Origin: Bacillota bacterium
GTDB lineage: Bacteria; Bacillota; Clostridia; Christensenellales; Pumilibacteraceae
Length of the DNA: 45,001 nt
NCBI GenBank assembly: GCA_009780325.1
Contig: WRAF01000016.1
Span: 1-45,001 of the forward strand
Direction of reading: 5' to 3'
The notes under the pieces: generated by a model
Seen by the model: only the letters and a program-made list of their open reading frames with translations
Told to the model about the DNA's origin: nothing
Database searches by the model: none
Position numbers and translations under genes: made by a program
Shown: one piece after another, positions 34,709 through 42,104 of the stretch
Numbering within the stretch: position 1 is the stretch's first letter
How the letters are laid out: each line of letters starts with the position of its first letter

Positions 34709-34779
34709 GACTGAAAAGTGCAGCAATATTAATGAGATTTAGGTAGTACACATGATGCGATACATGATTTTTAATGGAT

Positions 34780-34880
34780 GAGATTCTTGACTGGCGACAA
34801 AATAATAAACTGTTTACTAAGTGCAAAAACTACTCTGCTCTCAACCTAATTTTGTCATTCTGTAAGAATCTCATCTTTAT
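34780..34880. repeat. MITE-like inverted repeat, copy 6
   Basis: The right end TTTGTCATTCTGTAAGAATC then TCATCTTTAT is well preserved and the left end (GAGATTCTTGACTGGCGACA) is degenerate. Interior GTGCAAAAACTACTCTGCTC matches copy 4. Confidence 0.65.
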
Positions 34881-35041
34881 TTCTTTGTATCGCAATGTGT
34901 ATCCTTCTTGTTAACTAACTCACACGGCGCAAATAAAACATATTATTTTTATTCTAAAAAATCTATGCTTTGTTTGACCATATGGATTACTGAACAAGTC
35001 TAATGAGATTTAGCAATAATTTAATTTTCAACATATATGAG

Positions 35042-35076
35042 GGCGGCATTTTGCCGCCTAAAATTATGGGGGGGGG
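35042..35076 (+). promoter_or_regulatory. Serpin leader hairpin and G9 ribosome binding site
   Basis: GGCGGC (35042-35047) / GCCGCC (35053-35058) form a GC-rich hairpin with loop ATTTT. After 9 nt a run of nine G (35068-35076) lies 3 nt before the ATG and seems to be the only Shine-Dalgarno-like sequence. Changes in its length would alter spacing. Confidence 0.55.
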
Positions 35077-35079
35077 TAA

Positions 35080-36360
35080 ATGTCTAAGATTATCATTAAA
35101 AAATTTTTAATGATTGTATCGGCAGTTGTTATTGGTTTGGCATTTTTGAGTTGCGATAATCAAAGTCATAGAGGTCCATTTGTTCCAAGACATTCTAGCG
35201 ACTTAATGCTAAATGTTTCGGCAAGCAATATAAATGCTATTTCTTTAACTAATAATTTTATCCATTCAAAAGCAGATTTTTCGTTTGATTTATTTCATCA
35301 AATGTTGTCCTCAAGTCAAAATACTATGATAAGCGGCAGTTCAATATTGATTGCTCTTGCCATGATGGCAAATGGGGCAAGCGGTGATACTCTTAATCAA
35401 ATAGAGCGTGCAATATCTGACAATATATCTATTGCTAACTTAAATCGCTATTTACATTCGTTTGCTAATAATTTACATAGTTTTAATAGGTCACAGCTAG
35501 AAATAGCAAATTCTATTTGGTTTAGACAAGGAGCAATTGATGTCCATCAAAGCTTTTTGCAAAGCACATTAGATTATTTTAATGCGCATGCTTATGCATC
35601 GGCATTTAATCAAAATACAGCTAAAGATATAAATAATTGGGTGAATCATCATACAGACGGAATGATAGAGCGTATAATAAATCAGATTCCGTTTGACGCA
35701 GTAATGATGCTGTTTAATGCGATTATGTTTGACTCTGAGTGGGCGGTTGGGTATTTGTATGAGGATATTTTGCAAAACAGAGTATTTGTTGATTATAGAG
35801 GACAAGAACAAAGGGTGACGCTTATGCAATCAATTGAGAAACAGTTTTTGTCTTGTGATTATGCTTCTGGGTTTATAAAGCCGTATTATGGTGGGCATTA
35901 TAGCTTTGTTGCGCTATTGCCTAATGAGGGCGTTTGTGTGATTGAGTATGCTAGGGGATTGACTGGCACTGGATTTTTAAGGATGCTAGATAATGCTCAA
36001 AATTATGCGACCAGGGTAAAATTACCTAAGTTTGAGTTTAGAAATAATTTTGATATAGTTGGTGTGCTATATAATTTAGGAATAACGGATTTATTTTGCT
36101 GGGATAGTGCGGATTTATCTAGAATGGGGACAGTTGATGCTGGAACTTTGTTCGTGAATGAAGCGGTACATAGTACTTTTATTGAGGTGAATGAAAAAGG
36201 GACAAGAGCAGCAGCTGTGACTGGATTTATGGTGGCTTGTTCAGATGGACCTAGCGGCTGGTTTGATAAAGAAGTAATTTTAAACAGACCTTTTGCGTTT
36301 GCTATTGTAGACAATACGACAAACTTGCCTATATTTAAGGGTACTGTATTAAATGTATAA
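35080..36360 (+). CDS. Serpin, probable lipoprotein
   Basis: 426 residues. Signal segment (about 8-24) followed by Cys25 in AFLSC, a loose lipobox, so likely lipid-anchored outside the membrane. The rest is a full-length serpin: N-terminal helices with SSILIALAMMANGASGDTL (about 86-104), NSIWFRQ near 147, NAIMFDSEWA near 213, PNEGVCVIE and FEFRNNFD, hinge of the reactive loop EKGTRAAAVTG (about 371-381) and the C-terminal strand NRPFAFAIVDNTTNLPIFKG. The hinge with small residues (GTxAAA) is that of inhibitory serpins that trap serine or cysteine proteases. The cleavage site should lie near ACSD (about 385-388), but this is a rough count. It may protect the cell from host or rival proteases. 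Confidence 0.93.
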   Translation: MSKIIIKKFLMIVSAVVIGLAFLSCDNQSHRGPFVPRHSSDLMLNVSASNINAISLTNNFIHSKADFSFDLFHQMLSSSQNTMISGSSILIALAMMANGASGDTLNQIERAISDNISIANLNRYLHSFANNLHSFNRSQLEIANSIWFRQGAIDVHQSFLQSTLDYFNAHAYASAFNQNTAKDINNWVNHHTDGMIERIINQIPFDAVMMLFNAIMFDSEWAVGYLYEDILQNRVFVDYRGQEQRVTLMQSIEKQFLSCDYASGFIKPYYGGHYSFVALLPNEGVCVIEYARGLTGTGFLRMLDNAQNYATRVKLPKFEFRNNFDIVGVLYNLGITDLFCWDSADLSRMGTVDAGTLFVNEAVHSTFIEVNEKGTRAAAVTGFMVACSDGPSGWFDKEVILNRPFAFAIVDNTTNLPIFKGTVLNV

Positions 36361-36382
36361 ATTAAGAATTAAAAAATTTTGA

Positions 36383-36416
36383 CTTATCTTTATTTTTAAA
36401 AAAGGATAAGAGGGAG
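36383..36416 (+). promoter_or_regulatory. Hairpin next to tnaA ribosome binding site
   Basis: CTTATC (36383-36388) / GATAAG (36405-36410), extendable by T-G and T-A pairs, ends directly before AGGGAG (36411-36416). It may tune translation of tryptophanase or stop upstream transcripts. Confidence 0.4.
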
Positions 36417-36423
36417 AAAAATA

Positions 36424-37800
36424 ATGAAACCGATATATTTTCCAGAGCCGTTTAGGATTAAAGCGGTAGAACCGTTAAAAATGACAACTAAAGAAGAAAG
36501 AGTCAAAAAAATTAAAGAGGCACATTATAATCTATTTAACTTGGCAAGTGAAGATGTGTACATAGATTTATTGACGGATAGCGGTACTGGTGCTATGTCA
36601 TCTGACCAATGGGCTGGTGTCATGAAGGGTGATGAATCTTATGCGGGGGCAGTAGGCGCAAAAAATGTAGTTAATACAGCTAAAGATATTTTGGGTTTTG
36701 AGTTTGTGCAGCCTGTGCATCAGGGTAGGGCAGCAGAAAAAATTGTTATGCCCATTTTGTTAAAAGGCAAAAAATATGCTATTTCAAATATGCACTTTGA
36801 TACAACTAGGGCGCATGTAGAGTTAGCAGGAGCAAGGGCAATTGACTGTGTAATTCCAGAAGCATTGGATACTGGCTTAAAGCTTGATTTTAAAGGCAAC
36901 ATGGACAATAAAAGGCTGGTTAAATTAATTGAGGAATTGGGTGCAGATAATATTGGTGTAATCATTATCACTGTCACAAACAATTCTGCAGGCGGTCAGC
37001 CTGTATCTATTGAAAACATCAGAGAAACTAAAAAGATTGCAGATAAGCATAAAATTCCTGTGTTAATTGATGCGGCTCGTTATGCTGAAAATGCATATTT
37101 TATCAAGATTCGTGAAAAAGAATTTAAAGATAAATCTATTTTGGAAATCGTGCATGAAATGTTTTCTTATGGGGAATATTTTACTATGTCGGCAAAAAAA
37201 GATGGCATAGTCAATATGGGCGGATTGATGGGGACAAGAAATGCTAAGGCATTTGAATTGATGAAAATTGGTTGTATTTCTTATGAGGGTTTCACAACAT
37301 ACGGAGGCATGAGCGGGCGTGACTTAGAGGCGTTGGCAATTGGTTTAAGAGAAGGTGTGGATGAAAATTTCTTAAGATATAGGATTGGACAGATGCAATA
37401 TTTGGCAGCAAGGCTTGAAGAAGCGGGTATTGCATATCAATCACCTGCAGGTGGGCATGCTATATTTGTGGATGCAAAAAGATTGCTGCCGCATATTCCT
37501 TATAATGAATATCCAGCACAAAGTTTGTGTATAGAGTTGTACATTGAAGCAGGTATAAGAGGATGTGATATCGGATCTTATATGCTAGGTAATTGTCCTG
37601 ATACTAAAAAACAATTAAAAAGTGATTTTGAGTTTTCTAGACTTTGCTTGCCAAGAAGGGTATATACTCAGGCGCATCTAGATGTGATTGCAGATGCACT
37701 TATTAACATTAAAGGACGTGCAAGCAAGATAAAGGGCTATAAAATAGTAGAAGAGCCGCCAATTTTAAGGCATTTTAGTGCTAAATTAAAACCGCTTTAA
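36424..37800 (+). CDS. tnaA: Tryptophanase
   Basis: 458-residue PLP enzyme that splits L-tryptophan to indole, pyruvate and ammonia. Family blocks: PEPFRIK at the start, [13 protein letters not shown] (about 46-58), HQGRAAEKI near 99, [10 protein letters not shown] near 186, the PLP-lysine motif [13 protein letters not shown] (about 255-267) and [12 protein letters not shown]. The close relative tyrosine phenol-lyase has an Arg in the motif after VETGVR and Phe in LRFFTAR near the end; here the matching positions read [13 protein letters not shown] and LRHFSAKL, as in tryptophanase. No TnaC-like leader peptide was noticed in the 60 nt upstream. AGGGAG precedes the ATG. Indole production would be expected. 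Confidence 0.9.
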   Translation: MKPIYFPEPFRIKAVEPLKMTTKEERVKKIKEAHYNLFNLASEDVYIDLLTDSGTGAMSSDQWAGVMKGDESYAGAVGAKNVVNTAKDILGFEFVQPVHQGRAAEKIVMPILLKGKKYAISNMHFDTTRAHVELAGARAIDCVIPEALDTGLKLDFKGNMDNKRLVKLIEELGADNIGVIIITVTNNSAGGQPVSIENIRETKKIADKHKIPVLIDAARYAENAYFIKIREKEFKDKSILEIVHEMFSYGEYFTMSAKKDGIVNMGGLMGTRNAKAFELMKIGCISYEGFTTYGGMSGRDLEALAIGLREGVDENFLRYRIGQMQYLAARLEEAGIAYQSPAGGHAIFVDAKRLLPHIPYNEYPAQSLCIELYIEAGIRGCDIGSYMLGNCPDTKKQLKSDFEFSRLCLPRRVYTQAHLDVIADALINIKGRASKIKGYKIVEEPPILRHFSAKLKPL

Positions 37801-37837
37801 ATATAAATATGATATAATAAAAGGAGAAACACTAATC

Positions 37838-38305
37838 ATGGGATTATTTTCAAGACTATTTGGTAAAAAGAAAAATCAAACAAGCTGCACGGTTACTGCT
37901 GGGGCGCAAAGACAAAATCAACAACAGCAAAACAATCGGTCAAATCAATCTAATATGCATAATGATGACCACTATATGAATCCGCCTGCTGCTGATCTAA
38001 GATCAGAAGTTAGAAGCATTTTCAACATAGAGTTTAGTATGTATCAAGTGCAAGAAAATGTTGAAATTACGCAAATTGACCCAAGCGCTAATTTTGGCGG
38101 ACCTATTGATTTTGCGGTGTATAATAATGGGCGTTTAGTTGCTATTTTGATGCTATTAAATCAAAAAGGCAAGCGCAACAAAAGGATTTATGGTGCAATG
38201 CTTGCGGCGCAAAAAAATGGAATTCCATTTTTAAACTTATATGTGCATTTTCCTTATTCAAGACAGCATGCTATTGCATATATTAGACGCAATGCAAAAA
38301 TTTAA
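37838..38305 (+). CDS. Small orphan protein with basic N-terminus and alpha/beta domain
   Basis: 155 residues. The start MGLFSRLFGKKK is a membrane-adjacent amphipathic type. A Gln/Asn-rich linker follows (about 25-50), then a domain (about 52-155) with VRSIFNIEFSMYQVQENV, GGPIDFAVYNNGRLVAILML, AAQKNGIPFLNLYVHFPY and AIAYIRR. This pattern (DFxVY...hhh...GIPF) recalls PD-(D/E)XK-type folds, but the Glu-x-Lys part of the active site is missing (ILML), so nuclease activity is not expected. AGGAGA precedes the ATG with TATAAT 10 nt further up. It is followed by the RNA-like module and the reverse transcriptase; any link to these is unknown. Confidence 0.6.
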   Translation: MGLFSRLFGKKKNQTSCTVTAGAQRQNQQQQNNRSNQSNMHNDDHYMNPPAADLRSEVRSIFNIEFSMYQVQENVEITQIDPSANFGGPIDFAVYNNGRLVAILMLLNQKGKRNKRIYGAMLAAQKNGIPFLNLYVHFPYSRQHAIAYIRRNAKI

Positions 38306-38320
38306 TTGATATGAATCTGA

Positions 38321-38523
38321 CACCGCATGTGTGGTGTAGACATATAAGGCCGTGCCAAGAAGTGTTCGTGACCTTGTGCTGCGGTCAATTAAGGAATTAG
38401 AGCAAGGATGCGGGGTGAATTATGCACTCTGCGCTCACAATGGTTTCAGCTTGGGTTTTTATAATAGTTGTGTGAGCGGCTAAACTCATAGTATAAACCA
38501 ATAGCCATTATTTAATGGCCTTA
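38321..38523 (+). ncRNA. Candidate structured RNA upstream of reverse transcriptase
   Basis: A GC-richer stretch between two AT-rich genes folds into several stems: CACCGC/GTGGTG (38321-38326/38331-38336); GGCCG/CGGTC (38348-38352/38382-38386) over CAAG/CTTG; GCGGGGTG/CACTCTGC (38410-38417/38425-38432, 8 bp with wobbles); CGCTCACA/TGTGAGCG (38432-38439/38471-38478, 8 bp; shares base 38432); GCCATTA/TAATGGC (38504-38510/38513-38519). TAAGGCCGT (38345-38353) can also pair with ATGGCCTTA (38515-38523), enclosing nearly all of it; this competes with two of the local stems. No open frame of interest lies here. Several candidate RNA motifs have been described upstream of bacterial RT genes; whether this is one of them is not known. 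Confidence 0.45.
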
Positions 38524-38552
38524 AGGCTTTCTTTGCTCTTTTTCTGTTTTTT

Positions 38553-39752
38553 ATGAATAATAAAAACGAAATAAATTCATTATTAGATTTATTGTCATGT
38601 GAAAAACAGTGGCAGCTTTTTTTTGAACATAAAAAACAAAAACATTTTTTAACTGATGCAGAAACAAAAGAGTTGGGTAGTTTTATTGATTCAAAAGCCT
38701 ATTTAAAAATTAGCCAAAATTTAGAAAACTATTTTAAATATCCAAAAAGAAAAGAGGTTAATAAAACAGGGACAAACAAAAAACGCATTGTATATATGTA
38801 TACAAAAGAAGAAGGGTTTGTCTTAAAACTTTTAGCATGGCTGCTAAATAAATATGATTATCATTTTCATAATAATCTTTTTTCATTCAGAAAAGAATAT
38901 GGCGTAAGACTGGCAATTAAAAACCTATTAAAGCAAATAGGCAATAAAAAAATGTACTGCTATAAACTTGATATAAAGAATTATTTTAATTCTATTGATA
39001 TTAAGCTTTTACTGCCGAAACTAAAAGATTTATGTTGTGATGATGCTTCTTTATATGATTTTTTTGATAGGATGCTTAATTTTGATACTGTTAATAAGCA
39101 CGGTGTAATGGCAGGAACTCCTACTTCTCCTTTTTTATCTAATCTGTTTTTGACTGAACTAGACAAACATTTTTTATATGGAAATATTCCTTATGCAAGA
39201 TATTCTGATGATATAATTATTTTTGCCAAAAGTGAAGAGGAGTTATTAAGTCATAGAAAATATGTTGCTGATTATTTGACCTCTCAAAATCTTGTCATTA
39301 ATACTAATAAAGAGCAAATTATCCTGCCAAACAAGCCGTGGGAATTTTTGGGAATTTCACACTTTGATGGGACAATAGATTTATCTAGTATCACGATAGA
39401 AAAAATCAAGGCAAAAATCAGAAGAAAGGCGAGAGCTATTTATAGATGGAAAAGGCAAAAAAATGCTCCTAGTGAAAAGGCACTTAAAGTCATGATAAGA
39501 GAGTTTAATAAAAAATTTTTTATGCATGCCGGCAGCGGAGAGTTAACTTGGTCAAGATGGTTTTTTCCGCTTATTAATACGGATAAGGGTTTAAAAGCGG
39601 TAGATGAGTATTTGCAAACATGGTTAAGATGGCTTTATACAGGCAAGCACAACAAGGCAAATTTTGATAAGATAGGGTATAAGGATTTAAAAGATTTAGG
39701 ATATGAATGTCTGGTGAATAGATATTGGAAGGGTGAGCATAAATTTAATTAG
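38553..39752 (+). CDS. Reverse transcriptase, unclassified (not intron-borne)
   Basis: 399 residues. RT domain with all catalytic blocks: YKLDIKNYFNSID (Asp140), MAGTPTSPFLSNLFL (about 186-200), RYSDD (Asp219/Asp220), INTNKEQ and WEFLGI (about 263-268). The region after it is basic (KIKAKIRRKARAIYRWKR, about 284-301), then TWSRWFFPLINTDKGL (about 332-347) and GYKDLKDLGY, which may act as thumb/RNA-binding part. There is no endonuclease, maturase or primase domain. It lacks a retron-type VTG motif, and no intron domain V follows. No Shine-Dalgarno is visible; a T-rich tract precedes the ATG. The gene ends 4 nt into the convergent ispDF. The substrate is probably RNA from the module directly upstream (inference). 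It resembles stand-alone clostridial RTs of unclear role. Confidence 0.85.
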   Translation: MNNKNEINSLLDLLSCEKQWQLFFEHKKQKHFLTDAETKELGSFIDSKAYLKISQNLENYFKYPKRKEVNKTGTNKKRIVYMYTKEEGFVLKLLAWLLNKYDYHFHNNLFSFRKEYGVRLAIKNLLKQIGNKKMYCYKLDIKNYFNSIDIKLLLPKLKDLCCDDASLYDFFDRMLNFDTVNKHGVMAGTPTSPFLSNLFLTELDKHFLYGNIPYARYSDDIIIFAKSEEELLSHRKYVADYLTSQNLVINTNKEQIILPNKPWEFLGISHFDGTIDLSSITIEKIKAKIRRKARAIYRWKRQKNAPSEKALKVMIREFNKKFFMHAGSGELTWSRWFFPLINTDKGLKAVDEYLQTWLRWLYTGKHNKANFDKIGYKDLKDLGYECLVNRYWKGEHKFN

Positions 39753-40867
39753 ATTGAGTCACACAAGCACACAGCACTTGCTGCAATGGCTGTGCCTTGC
39801 CCTATTATTCCCATAAACTCTGTCGTGGTGGCAGATATATTTATGTATTGCTTGTCTAATTTAAAAACACGGCTTAGATTATTTATAATGGCGTCTATAA
39901 AGGGCGCTATTTTTGGTTCTTGGGCGATTATTACTGCAGATACAAACTGGATATTGATATTTTTTTCTTCTAATAAAATCATAACTTTTTTTAATAATTC
40001 AATGCTGTTTACATTTTTAAAATTGCTATCATTGTCAGGAAACTGGTGTCCAATGTCTTTTAGTCCAGCGCTTGATAATAAAGCATCCATAATTGCATGC
40101 GTCAGAACATCAGCATCAGAATGCCCTAATAATCCCTTATTATGTTTTAGTTTGACCCCGCCTAAAATTAAATCTCTATTTGATACTAATTGATGCACAT
40201 CAAATCCTGCACCTATTTTTTTTGCATTTATAGGCAGAAAATCTGATGGATTTGTTAGTTTTTTATTTATAACATCACCTTCAACTATATGTGGAGTAAA
40301 TTTAGCAAGCTTATAAACTTGACTATCATCCTCATAATTCAATTGGTCAGGCGGTAAATTGTTATAAGCATGAAAAATTTCATCAAATTTAAAAATCTGA
40401 GGTGTTTGTGCGCTTACTAAATCATTTTTTGGAATTGTAGAGTCTATTTTTTTATCTATAACTTTTTTTATGCTGTCTGTTATTTTAATAGCAGGGATTC
40501 CACTGCCAAATTCAATTGCACTTTTTAAAGTTCTTTCAATCAAACTTTTATTAACAAATGGTCTTGCGCCGTCATGGATAGCTACAATATCACATCCTTT
40601 TGCAGCCTTTAATCCGTTGAAAACACTATGTGACCTAGCCTCACCCCCAATAATAAACTGACAATCATTGTGCAATGATACTATTTGTGTGTTATGCATT
40701 GATTTGTCTTCTTTATTTATTACTACTACAATTCTATCCCAATCTAAAAATTTATCTATTATTGTTTCTAATACATTTTTTTGCCCCAATGGATAAAAAA
40801 TTTTATTATATCCTAAACCAGCACGAGAGCCTAAGCCCCCGCATAAAATAATAGCACATTTTTTCAT
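39749..40867 (-). CDS. ispDF: Bifunctional IspD/IspF isoprenoid enzyme
   Basis: 372 residues, a fusion of two steps of the MEP pathway: IspD (2-C-methyl-D-erythritol 4-phosphate cytidylyltransferase, about 1-210) and IspF (MEcDP synthase, about 215-372). IspD part: CGGLGSR loop near 9-15 and HDGARPF near 97. IspF part: GAGFDVHQL (about 218-226; metal-binding Asp/His), GHSDADVLTHAIMDALL, DIGHQFPD and ATTTEFMGIIGQG near the end. Fusions of this order are known in several bacteria. GAGGT precedes the ATG, overlapping the end of rqcP, from which it is separated by 3 nt, so the two are cotranscribed. It is convergent with the RT gene. Confidence 0.92.
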   Translation of the reverse strand: MKKCAIILCGGLGSRAGLGYNKIFYPLGQKNVLETIIDKFLDWDRIVVVINKEDKSMHNTQIVSLHNDCQFIIGGEARSHSVFNGLKAAKGCDIVAIHDGARPFVNKSLIERTLKSAIEFGSGIPAIKITDSIKKVIDKKIDSTIPKNDLVSAQTPQIFKFDEIFHAYNNLPPDQLNYEDDSQVYKLAKFTPHIVEGDVINKKLTNPSDFLPINAKKIGAGFDVHQLVSNRDLILGGVKLKHNKGLLGHSDADVLTHAIMDALLSSAGLKDIGHQFPDNDSNFKNVNSIELLKKVMILLEEKNINIQFVSAVIIAQEPKIAPFIDAIINNLSRVFKLDKQYINISATTTEFMGIIGQGTAIAASAVCLCDSI

Positions 40868-40870
40868 TTA

Positions 40871-41110
40871 TCAAATTACCTCATAAAGATTTTCTGGATG
40901 TATTCTTGCCGTTTTTTCATCTAAAGATTTTATACGCACCTTTAATTCACTAGATCCAAAAGCAATTGTCACCTCATCGCCGATTTTCAAAGAATAACTA
41001 GGTTTAACTGCTTTACCTCCTACGCTTACTCTATTGCCGTCTGCTGCACTCTTTGCAACAGTGCGTCTTTTAATAAGCCTTGCAACTTTCAAAAATTTAT
41101 CTATTCTCAT
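40871..41110 (-). CDS. rqcP: S4-domain RNA-binding protein RqcP
   Basis: 79 residues. The start MRIDKFLKVARLIKRRTVAK and KIGDEVTIAFGSSELKVRI fit RqcP (YabO), which helps the ribosome quality-control factor RqcH add alanine tails to stalled chains on the large subunit; HslR is the proteobacterial relative. The ATG at 41110 is chosen because an in-frame extension to 41146 would only encode promoter sequence (LYLIFYYIIFY). The -10 box ends 7 nt before this ATG and there is no Shine-Dalgarno, so the mRNA looks leaderless. ispDF follows on the same transcript. Confidence 0.85.
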   Translation of the reverse strand: MRIDKFLKVARLIKRRTVAKSAADGNRVSVGGKAVKPSYSLKIGDEVTIAFGSSELKVRIKSLDEKTARIHPENLYEVI

Positions 41111-41117
41111 ATAGAAT

Positions 41118-41146
41118 ATTATATAATAAAAAATTAAATATAGCAA
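41118..41146 (-). promoter_or_regulatory. rqcP-ispDF promoter, leaderless arrangement
   Basis: Minus strand: TTGCTA (41141-41146), 17 nt, TATAAT (41118-41123), then 7 nt to the ATG. Confidence 0.7.
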
Positions 41147-41288
41147 CAGTTAAATCATTTGAATATATAAATTATTATAAAAAGGTTTAATTAAACTTAA
41201 AATTTTTCATGTTTGCGGTATTTAGTTTTTTTTTAACCTATGTACAATATCAAACAAACGTTATTTAAGGAGTATTTTCAATAAAGAT

Positions 41289-42104
41289 ATGAAGAAAAAA
41301 TTTATTAAAATGCATGGTCTAGGCAATGATTATATTTATTTTAATTGTTTAGATGAAGAATTTATTGATGCGGAGCATTGGGTAAAAACTTTATCAAACA
41401 GAAATTTAGGGATAGGAGGGGATGGCATTGTTTTAATAAAAAGGTCTAAATTAGCTGATGCAATGATGGTTATGTTTAATGCTGACGGTTCAGAGGGAGC
41501 TATGTGCGGGAATGCAATAAGATGTGTAGGAAAGCTGTTATTTGATGAGGGAATAGTTAAAAACAATTGTATGAATATTGAAACAAAAAGCGGTATTAAG
41601 AGTTTAGAAATTAAGGATAATTTAATTAAAGTGAATATGGGCGCACCCAGATTTTGCAAGGATGACAATTTATTGCCTGAAAAAATAACTATAGAAGGGC
41701 AAGATTATTATATCATTAGGGTGAATATGGGCAATCCTCATGCAGTGGTATTTGAAGATAATTTAGATAAGATTGATTTAAAAAAAATCGGACCATTATT
41801 TGAGCATCATGATTTATTTAAGCCGCATAGAATAAATACTGAATTTGTTAAGGTATTAAGCAAAAATCATTTAAAGATGCGTGTGTGGGAGAGGGGCAGC
41901 GGAGAAACTAAGGCATGCGGGACTGGAGCATGTGCTGCTGCTATAGCAGCATGTCAAAAGAGATTATGTGACATGAATACAGATATAATTGTCACACTAG
42001 ACGGGGGTGATTTAACTATTAATTATACATTAGACACTGTATATATGAGTGGCTCAGCACATAAAGTATTTGAAGGAGAAATTGATTTAAATGAAATTAA
42101 ATAA
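41289..42104 (+). CDS. dapF: Diaminopimelate epimerase
   Basis: 271 residues. Converts LL-diaminopimelate to meso-diaminopimelate for peptidoglycan and lysine. Both catalytic cysteines are in their motifs: ADGSEGAMCGNAIRC (about 68-80) and ETKACGTGACA (about 208-218). The start KMHGLGNDY and GGDGIVLI match the family, and the length is usual. The AAGGAG at about 41268 is roughly 16 nt before the ATG, a long spacing. The 3' end overlaps dapL by 14 nt, showing translational coupling. Together with dapL it makes meso-DAP without succinyl or acetyl intermediates. Confidence 0.95.
   Translation: MKKKFIKMHGLGNDYIYFNCLDEEFIDAEHWVKTLSNRNLGIGGDGIVLIKRSKLADAMMVMFNADGSEGAMCGNAIRCVGKLLFDEGIVKNNCMNIETKSGIKSLEIKDNLIKVNMGAPRFCKDDNLLPEKITIEGQDYYIIRVNMGNPHAVVFEDNLDKIDLKKIGPLFEHHDLFKPHRINTEFVKVLSKNHLKMRVWERGSGETKACGTGACAAAIAACQKRLCDMNTDIIVTLDGGDLTINYTLDTVYMSGSAHKVFEGEIDLNEIK

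Larger units (their letters stand above)
34709..35079. other. Intergenic region with MITE-like copy, upstream of serpin
   Basis: 371 nt: MITE-like copy 6 (34780-34880), A+T-rich sequence without a gene, then a leader hairpin and G9 tract directly before the serpin gene. Confidence 0.65.

Noticed and set aside
36361-36423. TnaC-like leader peptide before tryptophanase
   Set aside because: No short frame with a Trp codon near its end was found in the space between serpin and tryptophanase.
38553-39752. Reverse transcriptase as part of a group II intron
   Set aside because: No domain V-like hairpin follows the gene; the next sequence is the convergent ispDF gene, and no maturase or endonuclease domain is present.
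38306-39752. Diversity-generating retroelement
   Set aside because: No Avd-like gene and no template/variable repeat pair with adenine-specific changes was seen nearby.
38306-39752. Classical retron
   Set aside because: The long-range pairing is suggestive, but the RT lacks the VTG-type motif and the module lacks a clear msr/msd layout, so the name is not applied.
41111-41146. Upstream ATG for rqcP
   Set aside because: The extra residues translate the -10/-35 region and do not fit the family N-terminus.
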